Part shown: positions 45,890 through 58,305 of the stretch, in pieces | How positions within the stretch are numbered: the first letter of the stretch is position 1 | How the letters are laid out: each line of letters starts with the position of its first letter | Origin: Alisma plantago-aquatica | Lineage: Eukaryota > Streptophyta > Magnoliopsida > Alismatales > Alismataceae | Assembly: GCA_963693085.1 (NCBI GenBank) | Contig: OY856411.1 | Span: 1,345,015,550 to 1,345,079,549, forward strand | DNA: 64,000 nt | Direction: 5' to 3' | Made by a program: the position numbers and the translations under genes | Notes under the pieces: generated by a model | The model's input: the letters and a program-made list of their open reading frames with translations, nothing else | What the model was told of the DNA's origin: nothing | Database searches by the model: none

Positions 45890-46744
45890 ATGACAACAAA
45901 CAACAATCGCTTCTCATTGTGATCAGTCCTTGAGAAGGACAGGCTGAATGGGACTAACTTCCATGACTGGTTTAGGACATTGAGAATTGTTCTCACTCAA
46001 GAGCAAAAGCTCTATGTCCTGGATACTCCAATTCCAGAGGAACCTGTTCCTACCACACCAAAGGTAGAAAGGGATGCTTATAAGAAGCATTCTGATGATG
46101 CCATTGATGCAAAGTGCTTGATGTTGTGCTCCATGAACCACGAGTTGTAGAGACAACATGAGAACATGGGTGTCATTGAGATGATTCAGCATCTCAAGAA
46201 CATGTATGAAGATCAAGCACGACAAGAGAGATATGATGTCTCCAGGGTGCTGTTCAAGTGTGTCATGACAGAAGGAGATCCAGTTGGTCCTCACATGCTC
46301 AAAATGATTGGGTATGTAGAGAACCTGATAAGACTAGGATTTCCCATGAGCCAAGAGTTGGCTACTGACATGATACTACAATCGTTGCCAGAATCCTACA
46401 GTCATTTTGTGATGAACTACAACATGAACAACTTTGACAAGTCATTAACAAAGTTGTTGGGCATGTTGAGGACAGCCGATACACAGATGAAAAAGGACAA
46501 GCCTAAGTCTGTGATGGTGATCAGCGACAAGAAAGGAAAGTCCAAGCGCAAGGGCAAGGGCAAGGCTAAGAAAGTTTCTGATGCTATCCAGCAACCCAAG
46601 TCGTCTTCAACTCTCAAGGCCAAGGGAGGTGTGACCAAGAGAGGCAATTGCCACCATTGTCAAAACCCAGGACATTGGAAAAGGAATTGTCCACTCTATC
46701 TCAAAGAACTAAAGAAGAAGGAGGCGACAGACGTCTCCACCTGA
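45890..46744 (+). pseudogene. Copia element E: gag
   Basis: Copia gag in one constant frame from Met 45890 to the TGA at 46742, broken only by TGA at about 45920 and TAG at about 46148. Seen: VLEKDRLNGTNFHDWFRTLRIVL near 45925-45995 (family EKxxLxGxNFxDWxRNLRIVL), DDAIDAKCLMLCSMNHEL near 46095-46148, then the UBN2-type core HLKNMYEDQARQERYDVSRVLF (46190-46256) and GPHMLKMIGYVENL, a Lys-rich stretch, and a zinc knuckle CHHCQNPGHWKRNC at about 46651-46692. Far better preserved than the pol that follows, with no indels evident. Confidence 0.92.
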
Positions 46745-49000
46745 AGGTGTCATGAAATAAACTTATAACATTTTTAGGTATATGATACCAAGATATAAAA
46801 TGTAAAGCACTCAATAAATGGGGCAAGTGTTGCCACCATAGATAGGAGTACTTTAGTTTATTTTCAGCCTTGAAGGCATGTAATAGAGTTACGAACTGTT
46901 ATTTCATATTTTCCAATGGATAGAAACACTTTAATTTTTGCATATTGTATGACAATGATGGCAATTAATAAAGTTGATGTTTCAATATTTATGGCAATGC
47001 CTTGCTTATCTTGTAGTACTTGGTATGCATAAGATAAATTGATAACTCAAACAATCAAATTAGCATAAATCATGAGAAATTCATTTCTAGTTTCCATATG
47101 ATGGATAAATCTAGACTCTTTTGGTTAGAGAACCAGTAAGAGACATGAATCTCTTAGACATGATTAATCAATATTCACTAGTGGTAGTGGGAGAATGATT
47201 ACCCTGATAAGTATAATACATGTGATGTGTTTAAATACCTATTGGAGTTAATGTTGATACTTCAAATGGTGTTTAGAGAAATACCAATATGAATATCTTG
47301 AAGTGTTCAAGAATATCATAGATGAAGAACGAATTTGGTAAAGTGTTAATTCTTGATGAGATCAATGAATGAAATACTTGAACCAAATGTTTGAGATCCT
47401 TATGAGTGATTATGATAGTGTATCATAGTGAACTCATGATTAAGGCATGGTGATGTCTAAATCAAAAAGGAGTCATACTCTAAGGAGTTAGAGGATGATT
47501 ATCAAATAACTAATTTCTTCTTAAATAAAGAATACCCTACACTAATAAAGGACATTGAGAATCACAAAGAGTTGTGAGTTCTTATATCCTTGATAGATAC
47601 AACCCGATTATCTATGTGATAAGTTGGTCATGTGATGAGTCAACTATCTAGATGAATATAAGGAACCATATTTTGAGTTATGGTTTATGACCATTACATC
47701 CTAAATGACTTCCATGTAAACCATAAGGTATGACCTTGATGGTAGCACCCATTGGGATGAAATCCATAAGTGCGAATGAGTCTTAAGCGTTAAGACACAT
47801 GGATAATATTTGAGAAGGATGATGCTTGTTGATTGCAACTTAATGACTAAGAGATTTGGCATACAGATACTAAAACTGCATTCCTATGAGGAATAAAACA
47901 AGGATGTGTACGTGACATAACCTATAAGGTTTATGAATCCATTAATGCAAATGAAGTCTATAAGTTACAATGGACTAATCAATGTGATTGATTAAGTACA
48001 AGCAACTTAGAGATGGATCTTCACTTTGATGATATAGTCAAAGGGTTTGACTGATATGTCAAAGATAAAGAAGGGATCTGTGATTTAGTGGGAGTGTATT
48101 CACATTCCACATATTGATGTGAAATGGAAATGTTCGAGAATGGAAATCCAAAGTGGAAATTATCTTTAGGGAAGATAGAGACCTTTCCTATGTGATAGGA
48201 ATAGAGATCTATAGAGATAGTTCTCGAAAACCTCTTAACCTAAAAAGAGAAAGCATACATTGGCAATCTATACTGAAGGGTTCAGTATACACAGATTTAG
48301 TGGGAGAAAACTTGTCCATGTTACATGGAGTTAGTATCCCAAGGCCAAGTGTCCAATTCTTATGAAGAATGGAAACACTAAGAATAGATATGGATCTATC
48401 ATCCCATCATCTTGCATGTATGGACATGGCAAGAATAAAATGCATTTATCATCTTATATGTAGGACATGATAATATGATATGCTCATCCTGATAACTCAT
48501 ATGTGGGACATGACGAGTGGGTGTTTGTCTAGTTCCAGTAAGGGTTACTAGAATACCATAAAAACTTGATAAGTACTTGAGAAGTACTAGTTCTATGGAA
48601 ATAAGGAAGGATTCATTGTAAAGAGTTACATTGATGTGAACTTTTGAAAAGGACAGAAAACTAATCACAAAATATATAAGTGAATGTTTGTTAATAAATG
48701 GAAATGTTCCAATAAAGTTGTTTTAAAAGAAAATGCTTAGTATTCGTGTGTTCGAGAACGGCAGTGGATACTATATGGATCTAGGAGTTCATAGAGATGA
48801 ACTTATAGTTATTCCGGTCATTGATGACAAGTTAGGAGCGCTTGATCATGTAATGCGGCTAAAGGTTAGCAAAGGAACACTAGATTGCATATTATGGAAA
48901 CTCCATCTCATACGTGTGACGTACAGCGAGGAGATGAGAGACATGCAGTTAATGCCGACTTCGGCGAGGTGTTGCCATAACTCACTATGTTAGCACTAGA
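46745..49000 (+). pseudogene. Copia element E: shattered pol
   Basis: Highly decayed remains of protease to RNase H, in changing frames. Near 46890-46960 residues such as CYFIFSN resemble the protease-integrase link. RT is clearer from about 47860: VYVT then YGLxQVQATWRWIFTL-like residues near 47980-48040, then DLSYVIGIEIYRDSSRK at 48180-48232, the copia RT/RNase H connection. RNase H traces: YIDVNFEKDRK near 48630-48660, and at 48733-48993 GVHRDELIVIPV, DDKLGAL, LHLIRV and MPTSA, matching the spaced 'CDNxGA...KHIxxxxHLIRE...PT' pattern. Most of the integrase is missing. Confidence 0.7.
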
Positions 49001-49081
49001 GCACAGTAACATGTGGGAGATGTTTGAAGATCACTATGAATATGATTCAAGGGTGATTGGCTTGCAGTGCAAGTGGGAGTC

Positions 49082-51299
49082 TGTTGGTATGTATGCCCTG
49101 AGAGCCAATCATGGGATGATTGGTGGGATACATCAAGATTGATTTGATGAACATTAGAGGCAAGCTTCCAATTCTTTCTGGTTCAGTAATATGAGATAAT
49201 GATAGAACAGATCAAATGTCTAGAGAATGACAGTACTCAATGACATATGCTTTCAGGTTGAGGACCTAAACGGTGAGATCATACGGATGCTAAGATTTTG
49301 TACATTCTTAGCATGTCCCTAGTCAGATGTCATTGTGGAAGGTAGATAGACAACAATGACACACAAGACTAGATTGTGGTGTTGGTTGACGACAGAATCT
49401 CATTAGTCATGATATTGAGATATCAAACCAAACACATAGGTACTTGTTAGAGAACAAGTGTATCGGACTGACCCACCATGAGTTTGACACATGGAACCAT
49501 GACATGGTAGTCACAGTCAGTTCTCACAGTGATGGTGGTGAATGTGATTCTTTGACCTGAAATCACTACACTCAACACACGTCATTGGGTACACTTTGAC
49601 ATCATCAAACGCAGTACTGAAACATGGGTTGTTATAAAGGTGATGATTGGGTGGGTTTGACACATGGGGCTTTTGAGGGGTGAGTGATAGATATGGGATT
49701 TGTCCCTCCTGAGGGAGTTTGATATCCATGGCCACTTGATGAGTAGGATTGAGATAGGCATGCACGCATGTGTGAATCAGTATGTGATATTGATGTCATA
49801 CATATCTCCTCCAATCTACTTTGAGATCAAGAAAGTGAATGAACGTTGATAGGATGACTGTTCCATGCCTTGAGTTCATTCGGGATATTAGTGACAAAGG
49901 AATTATACATTCACTGTAACACCATTCATGAATTGTAGGATTGAAAGTTGTTCTCCAACTTTCTATTTCACTTGGGTAGCACTGATGTGTGACTAGGCAC
50001 CGCTCTTTGCTTGTGAAGTCATAAGTGTTATGGACTTTCACTACCAATGTGAAATGGACCTACAGGGTCACACACATAAGATTTAACTTGGAAGAGGAGT
50101 TTATCCACAAATGATGTTTTGATTGATTACTAAAGGAGTTTAGTAGTTCAGTTGAACACTCAATCAATTGATAGCTCAGTATTATAGTGTTTAAGGTGTT
50201 GGACCGATTGATTAGAGTATCATATTGATTGAAACTACGATTGACTGATTTGCACAAGTCTGTTGCCCCAATCGATCGGCTCATGAGATGAATCGATCGG
50301 CTCAGGTTATTGAACCGGTCGGCTCAAGTTGTGAGCCGATCGGCTCATGTGTCATGAAACGATCGGCTCAATTGTTGAACCGGTCGATTCATGTGACCAA
50401 CCGAGATCATTTGGAAAGTCAGAAGACTATTTTGCAAATACAATTTATTTCACTTATACAAATTTGATTTGGACAAGGATTAATATTTGATTAATCAGAA
50501 ACAAATTTGAAAGTCAATTTGAGTTGGATCAGGACCACAAACCGATCGGCTTAGAAGTGAACCTATCGGCTCAGGTGCCCCAACCGATCGGTTGAGGTGT
50601 GAACCAATCGGCTCACCTCCCTAAACGACCGTTTCATACTTGAAACGAACGGTTCAGGTGGCGCAGTTGGTTGTTTTTGTGGAAAATCTTGAACCCTTCT
50701 ACTCCTGCTTTAATCCCATATTGCCCGGGGTAGAGAACCCTGTCCCATGACCCTCCTATATATATAGGGGTAGTGGGGGCTTCTAAGTACAACAACTCAG
50801 AACACCAGTTGCTCTGCAAAGTTGTCGTTCTCTCTGGTTGTGGTAACCAGGAGAGCCCAAGCAAGTGCTACCCGATAAGGGAGGCACAGTAAGGGAAAGA
50901 CAACTGCAGAAAGGAAACAGGTTGCAGGAGAGCATGTTGGTGACTAGTACACCGACAAGAGGGTGCGACTCCTTCTGATTCCTTGTAGGACAAGGAGATC
51001 GGAGTTCCAGGTGGTCCGTGTGGACTACTTCAGAGGTGGGAGACTTCTACCTCTCGGAGGATAGCTATCAATCATGACAGTCCCGGTGAGACCAGGAGCT
51101 GCACAGACACTGTCCAAGACCGGAGGTGAAGACCGTGCAAGTTGTGAGGTATTGTCGCCGAGCAAGCCTCAATACAAGGTATGTCTCCACAAACCATCCT
51201 TCCTATTATATAGGCGTTGACACAATTCCTTCATTCTGGGTTATGGGGAGAGAAAAATTTTGTTTCCGCTACCTTCTCTGATTCCCCTAAAACCCAACA
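49082..51299 (+). mobile_element. 3' LTR of copia element E
   Basis: 2218 bases, direct repeat of 42268-44482, preceded by the purine tract aagtgggag (49071-49079). The GATCGGCTCA word cluster is at 50190-50670, with the 16-base palindrome kept near 50331-50346. TATA box at 50757-50766. Confidence 0.95.
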
Positions 51300-51949
51300 A
51301 TGATGGAGCATCAATCGGTGTGGAAGAGGGCAATCCACAAGAGTGCGGGAAAAAGAGTGTGTGTTGTTGAGATCTAGGGGTGAGTAGTGAAAGTGTGATG
51401 TGTCTTCTTTGTAGATAGGGATTATATGGTTAGGTTATGAGCTATGTTTTATCATGGTGGAAGCCAAGAAGTAGAGCATCTTGAAACTTGACATGAAGCT
51501 TCAATTAAGAGTGAAACATGGAGAAAATGGATCAGGAACTAGGGAGGAGGTGGATGGGGCAAGATTTGGTAAGAAAGGAGAAAGAGAGGGGGATTGGCAT
51601 GAGAGGAGTTGAGACCTTGCACAGACTCTTACCTAGCTGACCTGAGGTCGGGGATGATATTGTGTGACTTCAGATCGTGATCTGAGGGCTAGCAGGTCTA
51701 TCCCCTCACTGAGCTGGCAGGTGGCACCTCATGCACATGGCCCAGGTTTAAGAAACGGTTCATCATTTATGGCGATCCATTAAGGCTCAAATCCCAGCCC
51801 AAGGGGCATAAAAATGGAATTAATTAGGTATGTTAGGTCTAGATCTTAGAAGTTTCTAGAGAGTTAGGAATATCCAATTAAAATGAAATGGATCAAGGCT
51901 TTAAATATAGCTTAGAATATTAAGAAAAAGTTTGAGGTCCATCGGGTAA
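51300..51949. other. Unassigned region right of element E
   Basis: No coding motif or repeat recognised. Confidence 0.5.
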
Positions 51950-52100
51950 AGATAGGTCTGAATTATTACAAACAAGACCTTATCACAATGGTAGAATGTC
52001 TTTGCGCACATTGGCTTGGTGCGGGTTTGAATCCTCTCAAGAAACATAGGTCTTGAATTGATCAAAATGGTTTTCAAGTTTAATCGAAGTAGGTTTTTAT
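51950..52100 (+). repeat. tRNA-derived SINE head (candidate)
   Basis: Internal RNA polymerase III promoter boxes in tRNA spacing: box A tatcacaatgg at 51981-51991 and box B ggtttgaatcc at 52024-52034 (10 of 11 against GGTTCGANNCC), 32 bases apart. No cloverleaf with paired ends could be drawn, so it is more likely the head of a SINE than a tRNA gene. 3' end and duplication not located. Confidence 0.5.
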
Positions 52101-52830
52101 GCATTCAAGGTATACTACTACGTTAACTTTTCAATCAAGTGTCATGATATTATGAAGTAGTCAACGGATTATGAGGTGGTGTCTAAAGTAAACAAAGTAA
52201 GGGTAAATTGGTAAAAAGAACAAATATTCAGAACTCTCTTCAACACAAGAAGTTTCCAATTTGGTTAGTTACTTAGGTAAATAATTACTTACTTATCCTT
52301 TTGCTTACTTGGATGCCAAGTTTGGGTATAAAATACACTTCCTTGGACCCAATATTTGGTCCAACGTGCGATAATAATCATAGGAAGATAAATACCAAAT
52401 TTGAAAGAATAATATAATTTGTGATAGAGGGAAACAAACTAGGTAATTACTTGAACTGCAAGAAAAGGGTACTTTGTTTAACCTGAGAGAATCCTAAGAT
52501 GGGTATAATCCCCAAATTTTGGTGTCTATTGGGTGCTTCTTATGTTAATTCATGTATTTAGTTGGATAGTTAGATTTTGATTTAATTGAGATTATCATGA
52601 TAGAGCTGAGTTTGGGATAGTCAGGCCCTAGGTGTGGTTGTGTGATGTCATTACTACTTGGAATCATTGGATGATGATCTAATGAGATTCGGGTCATTGT
52701 ATACCTTAAGACAAGAGTCCAATAGGACTCAATTTCTCCCCTAATGTCGTTCTCACACCTCACTTCATCAAATCGCTTGGGGTCAGTATCATTGGCTTTG
52801 TGAGATCAAGAAGAATTTTCTATTAATCTA
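52101..52830. other. Unassigned spacer left of the CACTA element
   Basis: AT-rich, no supported feature. The last three bases (52828-52830, CTA) are the target duplication of the CACTA element. Confidence 0.55.
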
Positions 52831-53069
52831 CACTAGTACAAAATGGGGATACAACATTGGTTATTTTTGTCATTCGGCATCAGTTTAAGGCTGACGGCCA
52901 AGTGGGCGATGCTAAAAGTTGGACCTTTCTTTGTTGGTTGTGTTAACCTCCGAAAACAAATTTCCACATCGGCTCTTTGTTAGAGAGAATTCGACGACGT
53001 AACTCTCAGTGAGTTTTTCTCTGACATTTCTTCCTTGGTGGTTTACTACCAAACAACTGATGCCAAATA

Positions 53070-53260
53070 ACTTGATGTCGATTTTATCAATGATGGAATA
53101 GTAATTGTTTAGGTATTTTCTGGCGGTTACTTGAAAGCACCGACATGGAACTCAAATGTAGTTGTTTTTATTGGTGATGAAATAGTAAATGTTTAGGTAT
53201 TTGTTGGTGGTTACCTGAAAACACCGATGTGGAAAACAAATGTAGTCGGGTTTTATGCAT
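53070..53260. repeat. Subterminal tandem repeat of the CACTA element (3' side)
   Basis: Two diverged copies of a unit of about 82 bases, starting near 53085 and 53168 (atggaatagtaattgtttag vs atgaaatagtaaatgtttag), each ending in a CACCGA word. Subterminal repeats of this kind bind transposase in En/Spm; here this is inferred from position. Confidence 0.7.
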
Positions 53261-53460
53261 AACCGACGCAAATCAGTATATGTTTTTTTACAACAGATCT
53301 GTAGACAAGTTGTCTGGCCTACTAGCTTGTCTGGACCCTGATGTTCTTTAGAACTGGAACTCTAAAGAATGGCAGGCTCTCTACAAACTTTGTGGCCTAA
53401 CAACAGGCCAGCACACCTTCAAGAAAAGATAAATTATACAAAGTACGTACAAAAATGCCA

Positions 53461-54807
53461 CATTCTATCATTTTTTTCACTTCAAGTTTGCACACAAATC
53501 CATGAAATCACATCCCAAATTTAACCCTCAGCCACTGTTCAATTTCATATTAAATCGTCATTTCTCTTCCTCATGCCTTCACATTCAAATTCACACATGC
53601 ATATACACTTAGCATTCAATTCACACTCACAAAATACATATCAATATCAGCTGCCATCTCAGATTAATTAAGTTCATAATGTATTTTACATATCAACAAT
53701 TCACACTCAGAAATACATATAAAAAAATCTGACATCAAAGTTCAAACTACCAAAAAATATCAATCAACCGTCATATTTATCATTCAAGTCCACATTTTTT
53801 ATTAAGCAGGTTGCCCACTGTTCACGTAGGTCATTCAGCTTTTTCAAATATATAGGGCTCAGTATTCAGAAAAAACTACAAAGAGAATGAGACTTCTAAT
53901 TATATTTACCAAAAATGAGAATACTTTCTTAATATAATATGATCCAAGACTAATAACTTACATTCAATATATACTACTAATCTACGTGATTAGCAATCAC
54001 ATGCATATGCAGCATCACATAATATGTGTGTGCTCAGCCATTGTCTTCTATAGGGGTCTATAGATTTACAATTTTACATTAATATGTAATTAAGCAGAGT
54101 TGATCATAATACAGTATGCAATTGGAAAATGAGAATACCATACATCAACACTCCTCTAAGATAGTGATTTCTTTTTCTTATCTACCTTCCCTCCACCGGT
54201 ACAAATGCCTTCTCACCCCTATAAGTTAAATTAACATATATGTTGTATTATTAAATTGTCATGTGCAAACATTAACAAAATATGTTGGGCACCAAAAAAC
54301 TATACTTACGCATGAATCGCCATTTTCATTGTGTGCCCCTCATTTGTTGGCAGTTTTTCACCTGAAGGATCAATTAAATACACACTCTAAGACTCGAGAA
54401 TAATCATTAACAACTTCCAATACCTATTTCTAAAATAGAAGGCAAACAACATAAAAAAAATTGTATTCCATAGGTTAAGACATATAAACACAAGACAAAA
54501 ACTTACCTAGTGTTAAAAGGATCTAAGATCATGTTCTTGGAGGTACAAAATTCTTACATTGCAATAGTCACATATTATTTGACGTCACTCAAATCTCTAA
54601 GTACATTGCTAATCAATGATGGCACTAGAAATCCCAAATTTTCTATTCCGCAATCACAAGCTGTAAAATACAAATGACTAAAAATATTATATTTAAACCA
54701 ATACTCAGACTATATGTAGGAAACAATTAAACAATTTTCACATATGACGGGTTATTCACACTCACTGTATCCAAAGTTCTATCACTGATGTGTTCAGCCA
54801 ATCATAA
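53461..54807. other. 3' non-coding part of the CACTA element
   Basis: AT-rich sequence with no motif recognised; possibly introns or 3' end of the second CACTA gene. Confidence 0.5.
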
Positions 54808-56800
54808 TTAAATACCTGAGTGACATTTGTCAACACTATAACCTTTTTCATATTGTATACTTACAGTGTCCTCCCCAAGGCATATCACAATGGTATCAGT
54901 TTGGTCTATAGTGTCTAACCATCTTGTCAATGACTGGTATTTGAGGCCTAAGGAGTCAAACAACTCTTGTGTAATAAAATGAGGGGGTGGAGGCTTCAGA
55001 ACCTTAGGGGGCTTCTTAGCAGTTGTAGGTTGCATATATATATTCTAATATTAGATTTTGATTATTTTATATAAGTTTCAGTATACATTGGTCATACATG
55101 AAGAAATATTATGGGTCATTTGAGACTCCCAGTAAAGTTGTCTTCTACCTCCCCGATTGTGGTGCCATCTGGGTGCTCGTATGGGAGAGATATGTCTCTC
55201 ATTCTAGGAAATATATGCATGATTCTCACACGATAGTGATCAGCGGGAAGGGGAATACTATGAACCATAGTGGCATTATCAACCTCGATATCTTTGATGA
55301 TATGGCCTACTGGTTCATCAACAGCAAGATGACATTTTCTGGCCTGCAATTTTATGATACATAAAATTTTAAATTTGACAAACATACATATTTATTTGAG
55401 GGATTACTTTTATCAAAAAAATTTACTTGAATTGAAATCTTACCTCGGTTGTGTCCTGTGGGTCCAAAGGGCTGCTCCAAATGCACTCTTTGGAAGAGTG
55501 GTGAACATGTGTTGTGACTACGGTAGAAGCTAGTTTCTGTGCCACCTGAGAAGCAAAGTGTTTCTCTAAGGCTGCATCTACCAATCTCTGCATGTACTCC
55601 GAGTCCACTTTCCCTTTCTTTGTTTGTTTGCACTTTTTTTGGGATGATCCAAAAAAATTATACCAAAACCATCTCTAATGCCCCTAACACGTTTGGGATG
55701 CTCTTATGTCCCTAGAGCAACTGTCAACTCATCGTGTGTGCCCTGAGGTGTCCACTTGCCCTCTTTTTCTTGGGCAGCCAGCTCCAACTGATTGATCGTT
55801 AAATATTGACTATTCAATAAAACTTAACACTAGTGATAAAACAACAAGGACATTATCACTAGACCAATAAATTTACCATTTTTGTTGCCACCTTCTATGT
55901 TGTTTGGACGGGGGTTTCTCTGGCTTTGTTTTTCCTAGCATATATCCACTCAACATAGAGAGGCAACCGTCTAGAAGCACTAGAAGACTCAGTAGTAGGA
56001 ATAGATGCAGAAGGTCCTTTCTCTTCTTACTCTTTCTCTTGTTGTTGTTGTCTCAACTGGAGACGGTACCAATAACCACCTAAACCCAACCGGTGGTTGT
56101 GCACAGTTCTTGTCATGTCTATCTTTTTGAGCTTTGTGAAGGGCCTAAGTAATTCATACAAGTGATATTGTTAACCATAAGAAATCATAAAAATATAATT
56201 AATTCAATACATGGAACTCTTTTGTTTGTCCCTGTCAAACAAACTCCTTCCAATCATCTTGACAAATATAATTCCATTTTTCCTAAAGTTTCTTGTTGTC
56301 TCCAAAGACATAGTCTTTGGTGAGGATTATGTTTCAATCTCTATGTCTTCTCTTGATGATATGCATAACTGACTTGCGATGCATCTTTCCATCAAGTTCA
56401 TACCGCCTCTAAAAAGGTTCAACATTCCATACTATTCAGAAATGTTAAAGAAAAGAGTAGAAAAAAGACTGTAAAATGTAAATGCATTTGTCTCACCTCT
56501 AACTCCTTCTAGATGAGTTCTTTACATACTGGACTCACTTGTCTCCAATCCTCATAGAGGAGAGGAACTTTATTTTGACCAAGGAACCCACAATAGATGA
56601 CAAACTCATTAGTAAGTCATGTGTTTGCTTCATTGAATTTAATGGTTGTCTTCTTCTCTTGCCTATTTGTGGCATCTTTCATCATAGTTATCCCTCTAAC
56701 CCCCTTACGCTTTCAGTTCTGAGCACCGACAGCACCCTGATTAGGATGCTCAACATTCTCAGGCTCATGATTACTTTGTTCTTGGTCAGGTGCCATCTAT
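54808..56800 (-). pseudogene. CACTA second gene (Transposase_24-like / TnpA-type), decayed
   Basis: Minus-strand. Met near 56798 starts an acidic segment (MAPDQEQSNHEPENVEHPNQ). Then LSSIVGSLVKIKF near 56550-56590, FGDNKKL and EKWNYICQDDWKEFV near 56230-56320, and ELTVALGT-x-EHPKRVRGI at about 55675-55735, a hallmark of the plant Transposase_24 / TnpA-like proteins thought to bind the element ends. After a coiled-coil-like stretch, KCHLAVDEPVGHI and ADHYRVRIMHIFP with LPYEHPDGTTIGEV (55116-55345) give the C-terminal domain; 54808-55035 (PPPPHFITQELFDSLGL) looks like a last exon. Introns and damage cannot be told apart without transcripts. Confidence 0.7.
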
Positions 56801-56947
56801 AAAATCAAAAGTAAACAAAAAAGTCATATCACATATAAAAAGTCAACACTATAATGAAATCAGATCACATATCAACAAATAAACATGTTATATAATGCAC
56901 AAAAAAGTCAGATTACATATGAGCAGTATACATTAAACTAATATCCC

Positions 56948-57430
56948 TTATGTGTGATCTTCACGTGTATACTCATCAGTGTTAGATTCAACATTTACAC
57001 GTGGTAAGCCAATAGAAAATAGACTAGAGTCATCATACTTGTCATGGTACTCTTCTTCATCAATAGGATCTGAAATGAACTGTCTTTTCCCATGAAGAAT
57101 GACAGACCAAATTCCTTTTGCAAGATTGTTGATATAGAATACTTGTTTTTCCTGTGATGCCATGATGAAGGGTTCATCCTTCTCGCCTATCCACTCAAAA
57201 TTCACTTGTGTGAAATTGAGTTCGTCAACTACAACTCCTTTGTTGTTATCAACCCATTTACACTTAAATAATAAAACTCTAAACTATGTGTAGTCAAATT
57301 CCCATATGTCTTCAATGACACCGTAATAAGACATCTTTCCTTCACCTGGACTCTTATCCTTAGCACTAGAAAAATACAATGAAGATGCATGAAGGGTGAC
57401 CCCACTGTTTTGGACCACACTTTTATCATC
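56948..57430 (-). pseudogene. CACTA TNP2 C-terminal domain (DUF4216)
   Basis: C-terminal domain of the TNP2-type transposase. Seen on the minus strand with one frame change near 57220: a decayed YYGVIEDIWELDY-like stretch near 57290-57340, WVDNNKG-like residues near 57235-57260, then open 56948-57205 with DEPFIMASQEKQVFYINNLAKGIWSVILHGKR (family: DPFILASQAxQVFYxxDP) and an acidic tail. Directly downstream of DUF4218, as in intact TNP2. Confidence 0.8.
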
Positions 57431-57560
57431 TGGACATTTGTGTAGTATGAAAATCCATTTATGTAAAACCCTTCGTAAGATGTAACGTGGATCTTTGGCT
57501 TATATGTGAGTCATTTGTTGGTTTCTGTAACATTATTTGGTTTTTGAGATAGTTGATTGA

Positions 57561-58221
57561 CTACTTCCTTTTCAAACAACATAATAAACATTTATGATCT
57601 CTAGAAAGCCACATTGCACTGGCTCGGGGATGACTTATCTTGAGCTCGTTGGTGTGTCCGACGATATAAATACCCACATCGTCAATGTTGTGTAAAATAA
57701 ACAAGTGTGCTTGTTCCCACCGTTCATGACTGATATTTATCTTTCGTTCTGCCAAAATATCTTTTCCGGAATAAACATCAGAGTTCATGGCATTAGCAGT
57801 AGTTTTGTTGCAACTCAAAAAGTCATTACAAAAGTCCATAACCTCCCTACCAATATAGCCCTCAATGATACTCCCTTCGGGCCGACAACGGTTCCGAACA
57901 TCACCTTTAAAAACACTCATGTACCACTCAAAAGAATACATCCAATGCAAGAAAATTGGACCCAACATTTTCACTTTCCTAGGAAAATGGACAACTAGAT
58001 GTATCATTCTATATAGTCATGTACAATCCCATTACATATGACATGATCTTTGATCGTGGCAATAGTGTTAAATTTCAGGTTGTTGCTACAACTCCACACA
58101 GGAAATATAACATGTTTCCATGTTGTTTTTGGTGTTCCTCTACAAATCTTACAAACTCATCAAGACCATTAATAAACTTTGGAGTGCAGCGGTTTGGTAT
58201 CGACATCCATAATCGGTCCAT
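57561..58221 (-). pseudogene. CACTA TNP2 transposase: Transpos_assoc joined to DUF4218, core missing
   Basis: Met at 58221 starts the N-terminal Transpos_assoc domain: MDRLWMSIPNRCTPKFINGL and DEFVRFVEEHQ (58130-58221), a zinc-ribbon-like module that is damaged after the CG. Within 100 bases, at 58007, DUF4218 starts: MIHLVVHFPRKVKMLGP, WMYSFEWYMSVFKGDVRNRC, EGSIIEGYIGREVMDFCNDFL, open to 57561. In intact TNP2 the DDE-type Transposase_21 core of several hundred residues lies between these two domains. It is absent, with no remnants seen, so one internal deletion explains the loss. Confidence 0.82.
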
Positions 58222-58305
58222 TTCTATATGATCAGATGGGAGACAAGTTAATTTCAGAAAAAAAATATATGTTTGAATAATTAAGCCATAATCATCTAGT
58301 AGCAT

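Noticed and set aside
51981..52034. A functional tRNA gene
   Set aside because: Pol III boxes are present but acceptor and anticodon stems do not pair.
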